Assembly (NCBI GenBank): GCA_003542955.1
Contig: DPJP01000145.1
Coordinates: forward strand, 4,562-12,318
DNA from: Armatimonadota bacterium
GTDB lineage: Bacteria > Armatimonadota > Zipacnadia > Zipacnadales > UBA11051
Length of the DNA: 7,757 nucleotides
Direction: 5' to 3'
The notes beneath the pieces are model-generated. The model was not told the DNA's origin. It saw nothing but the letters and a program-made list of their open reading frames with translations, and did no database searches. A program made the position numbers and the translations under genes. This document shows, in pieces, positions 5,723 through 7,757 of the stretch (its first letter is position 1; each line of letters starts with the position of its first letter).

Positions 5723-7204
5723 TCAGTCCCCCCAGCCACCCGCCAGCGGCCGATAGCTCCACGACTGCAGCCGGCACTGCTCCGAGATGCGTGAACTGTC
5801 ATAGAAGGCCGGCGCATTCGTGGAAGCAGCCTTCGCATTGCGGAAGATCGGGTACTCCGAGCACTTCGGCAATCCGGGCATCGGCGCGACGGTGACCTGG
5901 TCGGGAAGCTCGTCCCCGGCAAACGCCTGCGCGAGGGCAATCAGCACCTGCGCGGGACCGGCATCCACACTATGGGCGCGGATTGCGTGAGGCAAACGGT
6001 TGTGCGCCATGGTGTATGCGTACACCGTGCGTGCGGCGAGCAGGTAGTTGTCGCGCTTGTATGTGACCGGCTCGGTCATCTCCGGCACCGGCTCGACCGG
6101 CCCCAGCGTGCGACGGACCTGCAACTTCTCCGGCAACCGTTCATTGAGCATCACGTACTCGCCGAGAGTGGCGAGCACGAAGAGCGCATCGGCGGCCGAG
6201 AGCGTGGTCGGGCCGGCCTTCACCGCATCGAAGTTGGCGATGATGTCGCGGCACATCTGCCTGACCTCGGCAAGCGTCAGCCACTGCCCGGCGGGTTCTG
6301 CGCATCGATGATAGTACTCCTTGAGGCTCAGGCACTCGATGTCATCACGCGATGCCAGCCACTCGGCAGCTCGGCGGGTCCACTCGAAATGCGCGTCGCT
6401 GTCGGCTTGACTGCGCATAGCCGTCCTCCGCCACTGCCTGTCATGCGGGTAGAGGCCCACCGGTTGGCGCGCGCCCTCGGCGATCCTGAACGGGATCGAG
6501 AACTCGTACCAGCCCCACCACTCCGCGCACACCCAGCAGGTCGGGTGGCCGGTGATGTTGACATGGTCGTGACCCTGCTCGAGCTGGCGGTCAAAGCTCT
6601 CCTGGAAGGCGCGCAGCTCCTGATCGGGGTCCACCGGCGGCTTGATGCGCTCCGGGTGCAGCGGATCGTACAAGTTGCTCCAGTTGCCCTGCGGGCTGAC
6701 CGTGCGGCTGGCACGCCCCGCAAAGAGGGTATCCATGACCCAGGCGTTGTGGGGCATCTGGTCCCCGAAGCCGCCGTTGTTGGCCCTGATGCCTCCCAGC
6801 CGCGCAGCGTATTGCGTCACCGCACTGTGGTTGCTCTGGTGCTGTACATACGCGGAGGGGTACTGACCCGTGACCTCGGCCACCTCGTTGATGCCCGGCA
6901 CCTCGATCGAGAGCGCCTTCGACAGCGCCGCGTCCCAATCGTCACTGGCGCCGTAGACCAGCGCCGGCTCGGGATAGTCGAACCAGTAGTTGCCGTGGTA
7001 GCAGACGTCGTGGTCCTTGAGCGCCGCGGCCAGGTCGTGCCGGGCATTGCGCCGCAGAAAGCGGGCCTTCTGGCCGGAGAAGAACAGGTTCAGCGGGATG
7101 CCGTTGTCGGCATGTATCTGACACAAACGCAGCAATGCGTCATCGGATTCGGGGTTGTGGGCATCCTCGCAATCAAGGCCCCAGAACACGGGCGTCTTTG
7201 CCAT
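5723..7204 (-). CDS. Divergent polysaccharide-deacetylase-like protein with C-terminal helical repeats
   Basis: This 493-residue protein has no signal peptide. Residues 1-290 read like a distant NodB/polysaccharide-deacetylase barrel: strand 1 ends in WGLDCEDAHN (D11, E13, D14), residues 34-42 (NGIPLNLFF) are a typical second strand, DHDVCYHGNYW (64-74) stands where deacetylases have the metal-binding H-x3-H motif, QHQSNHS (121-127) stands near the usual substrate-arginine motif, AARLGGIRANN (133-143) follows it, and NITGHP (216-221) resembles the late histidine motif. Only H70 of the H-x3-H pair is kept (W74 replaces the second), so activity may differ. Residues about 310-440 form two helical units, each followed by an 'LP..v.v' turn (357-363 and 433-439), and 387-428 resembles a pseudomurein-binding repeat. 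AAGGG lies 9-10 bases before the ATG. It is cytoplasmic as read, or exported by an unrecognised route. The family call is moderate. Confidence 0.72.
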   Translation of the reverse strand: MAKTPVFWGLDCEDAHNPESDDALLRLCQIHADNGIPLNLFFSGQKARFLRRNARHDLAAALKDHDVCYHGNYWFDYPEPALVYGASDDWDAALSKALSIEVPGINEVAEVTGQYPSAYVQHQSNHSAVTQYAARLGGIRANNGGFGDQMPHNAWVMDTLFAGRASRTVSPQGNWSNLYDPLHPERIKPPVDPDQELRAFQESFDRQLEQGHDHVNITGHPTCWVCAEWWGWYEFSIPFRIAEGARQPVGLYPHDRQWRRTAMRSQADSDAHFEWTRRAAEWLASRDDIECLSLKEYYHRCAEPAGQWLTLAEVRQMCRDIIANFDAVKAGPTTLSAADALFVLATLGEYVMLNERLPEKLQVRRTLGPVEPVPEMTEPVTYKRDNYLLAARTVYAYTMAHNRLPHAIRAHSVDAGPAQVLIALAQAFAGDELPDQVTVAPMPGLPKCSEYPIFRNAKAASTNAPAFYDSSRISEQCRLQSWSYRPLAGGWGD

Positions 7205-7330
7205 GGCGGATCACCCTTTCGGGGATGGAGTGCATCAACGGGTGCACTATTCGCTACGAAGCGGCCCACAGCCTGCGGGTCGGAGGTACGCGACGGCTCT
7301 CTTGTCGTCGACGGCCGCCGAACCCGCCGT
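7205..7330 (-). promoter_or_regulatory. Intergenic region upstream of the deacetylase-like gene, with two small dyads
   Basis: This gap of 126 bases holds an inverted repeat AGTGCA-N8-TGCACT (7229-7248) and, next to the start codon, a small hairpin (7210-7226) on the minus strand with a GAAA loop, a CCC/GGG stem, one bulged T and an ATC/GAT extension. The hairpin contains the AAGGG ribosome site of the gene at 7204. No convincing -35/-10 pair was found, so the gene may be read from a promoter further upstream. The dyads may be chance in GC-rich sequence. Confidence 0.3.
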
Positions 7331-7757
7331 TCATCCGCGCACATTCGCGTCATTCGCGGTCGAGGAAGGCCGTTCGGCGCGCTCCGGCAGCCTCCATGGC
7401 AGCAGGCCGAGTGCGCTGGCCGCGGCGATGTCCAGCAGGCCGATGGCGGTTCCCAGACCCATCCCGGCGAACACGTCGAGTACGTGGTGCATCCCCGCGT
7501 ATGGTCGTGCATAGCACACCAGTGCCGACAGCACGATCAGCGGCCATCGCCACGAGCGGAACACAACGCCGAAGAAGACCGTCGCCTGCAGCCACAGGTG
7601 GGCATGGGCGGAGGGGAACGAGGGGCGGTCCCACTCATGACCGATAGTGTGGATGCTCTCCATGTAGGTGAACGGACGGGGCCGCGGCCAGAGGTCACGG
7701 AAGATGGGCATCAGCGCGAACTCCGTCAGCAGCAGCCCGCCGATGAACACCAGCGAG
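7331..7757 (-). CDS. PAP2-family membrane phosphatase, 5' end outside window
   Basis: The visible 141 residues are the C-terminal part of a type 2 phosphatidic acid phosphatase family protein. These integral membrane enzymes remove phosphate from lipids such as phosphatidic acid, phosphatidylglycerol phosphate or undecaprenyl diphosphate at the outer face of the membrane. All three signature motifs are there: R-x6-RP (FRDLWPRPRP, with arginine in place of the usual lysine), PSAH in place of the common PSGH, and R-x5-H-x3-D (ARPYAGMHHVLDV). Membrane segments are visible at the left edge, around LWLQATVFFGVVF, PLIVLSALVCYA and after the DV motif. The protein ends in a short polar tail and stops at 7331. 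The reading frame is open to the window edge, so the start and the first membrane helices are missing. The substrate is unknown. The gap to the next gene is 126 bases. Confidence 0.9.
   Translation of the reverse strand, partial: SLVFIGGLLLTEFALMPIFRDLWPRPRPFTYMESIHTIGHEWDRPSFPSAHAHLWLQATVFFGVVFRSWRWPLIVLSALVCYARPYAGMHHVLDVFAGMGLGTAIGLLDIAAASALGLLPWRLPERAERPSSTANDANVRG

Noticed and set aside
1..7757. Anti-phage defence system, CRISPR array or mobile element
   Set aside because: No nuclease, Cas, reverse transcriptase, transposase or integrase signature and no spaced repeats were found; all eight genes fit carbohydrate or lipid metabolism families or a plain membrane protein.

Overview
The window is a GC-rich bacterial segment (clearly above 55% GC by eye). 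Eight protein-coding genes lie on it, all on the minus strand, so the order of transcription runs from the right end to the left. Both outermost genes are cut by the window edges. I see no rRNA, tRNA, CRISPR array, transposase or phage gene. The protein set is a lipoprotein with a mutarotase-like (DUF4380-like) domain, two xylose-isomerase-like TIM barrels, a CmcI-type methyltransferase and a polysaccharide-deacetylase-like protein. This mix is typical of carbohydrate-rich uncultured lineages such as Planctomycetota, Verrucomicrobiota/Lentisphaerota, Armatimonadota or Hydrogenedentota. That placement is an impression from gene content and cannot be fixed from this sequence alone.

Layout in transcription order: (a) 7757-7331, the C-terminal part of a PAP2-family membrane phosphatase; (b) 7204-5723, a 493-residue divergent NodB/polysaccharide-deacetylase-like protein with C-terminal helical repeats that resemble pseudomurein-binding repeats; (c) 5722-5498, a 225-base gap with a striking 28-bp inverted repeat (5611-5701) and a good sigma70-like promoter (5571-5543); (d) a compact run of six genes. 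These are sugar isomerase/epimerase 1 (5497-4637), a small multi-pass membrane protein (4612-4031), sugar isomerase/epimerase 2 (4034-3150, ATGA overlap with the previous gene), a CmcI-type methyltransferase (3104-2382), a diacylglycerol-kinase-family lipid kinase (2305-1433) and a large lipoprotein (1410 to beyond position 1).

The gaps inside the six-gene run are -4 to 76 bases, so one transcript from the promoter near 5550 is plausible. As a unit the genes suggest handling of a modified sugar, glycan or glycolipid at the cell envelope: two sugar-type isomerases in the cytoplasm, an O-methyltransferase-like enzyme, a lipid kinase and an exported carbohydrate-fold lipoprotein, with a lipid-type phosphatase and a deacetylase-like protein just upstream. 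That joint role is inference. No catalytic specificity can be read from the sequence. The most unusual items are the long intergenic hairpin, the promoter whose spacer is built of two homopolymer runs, and the deacetylase-like protein with altered motifs.
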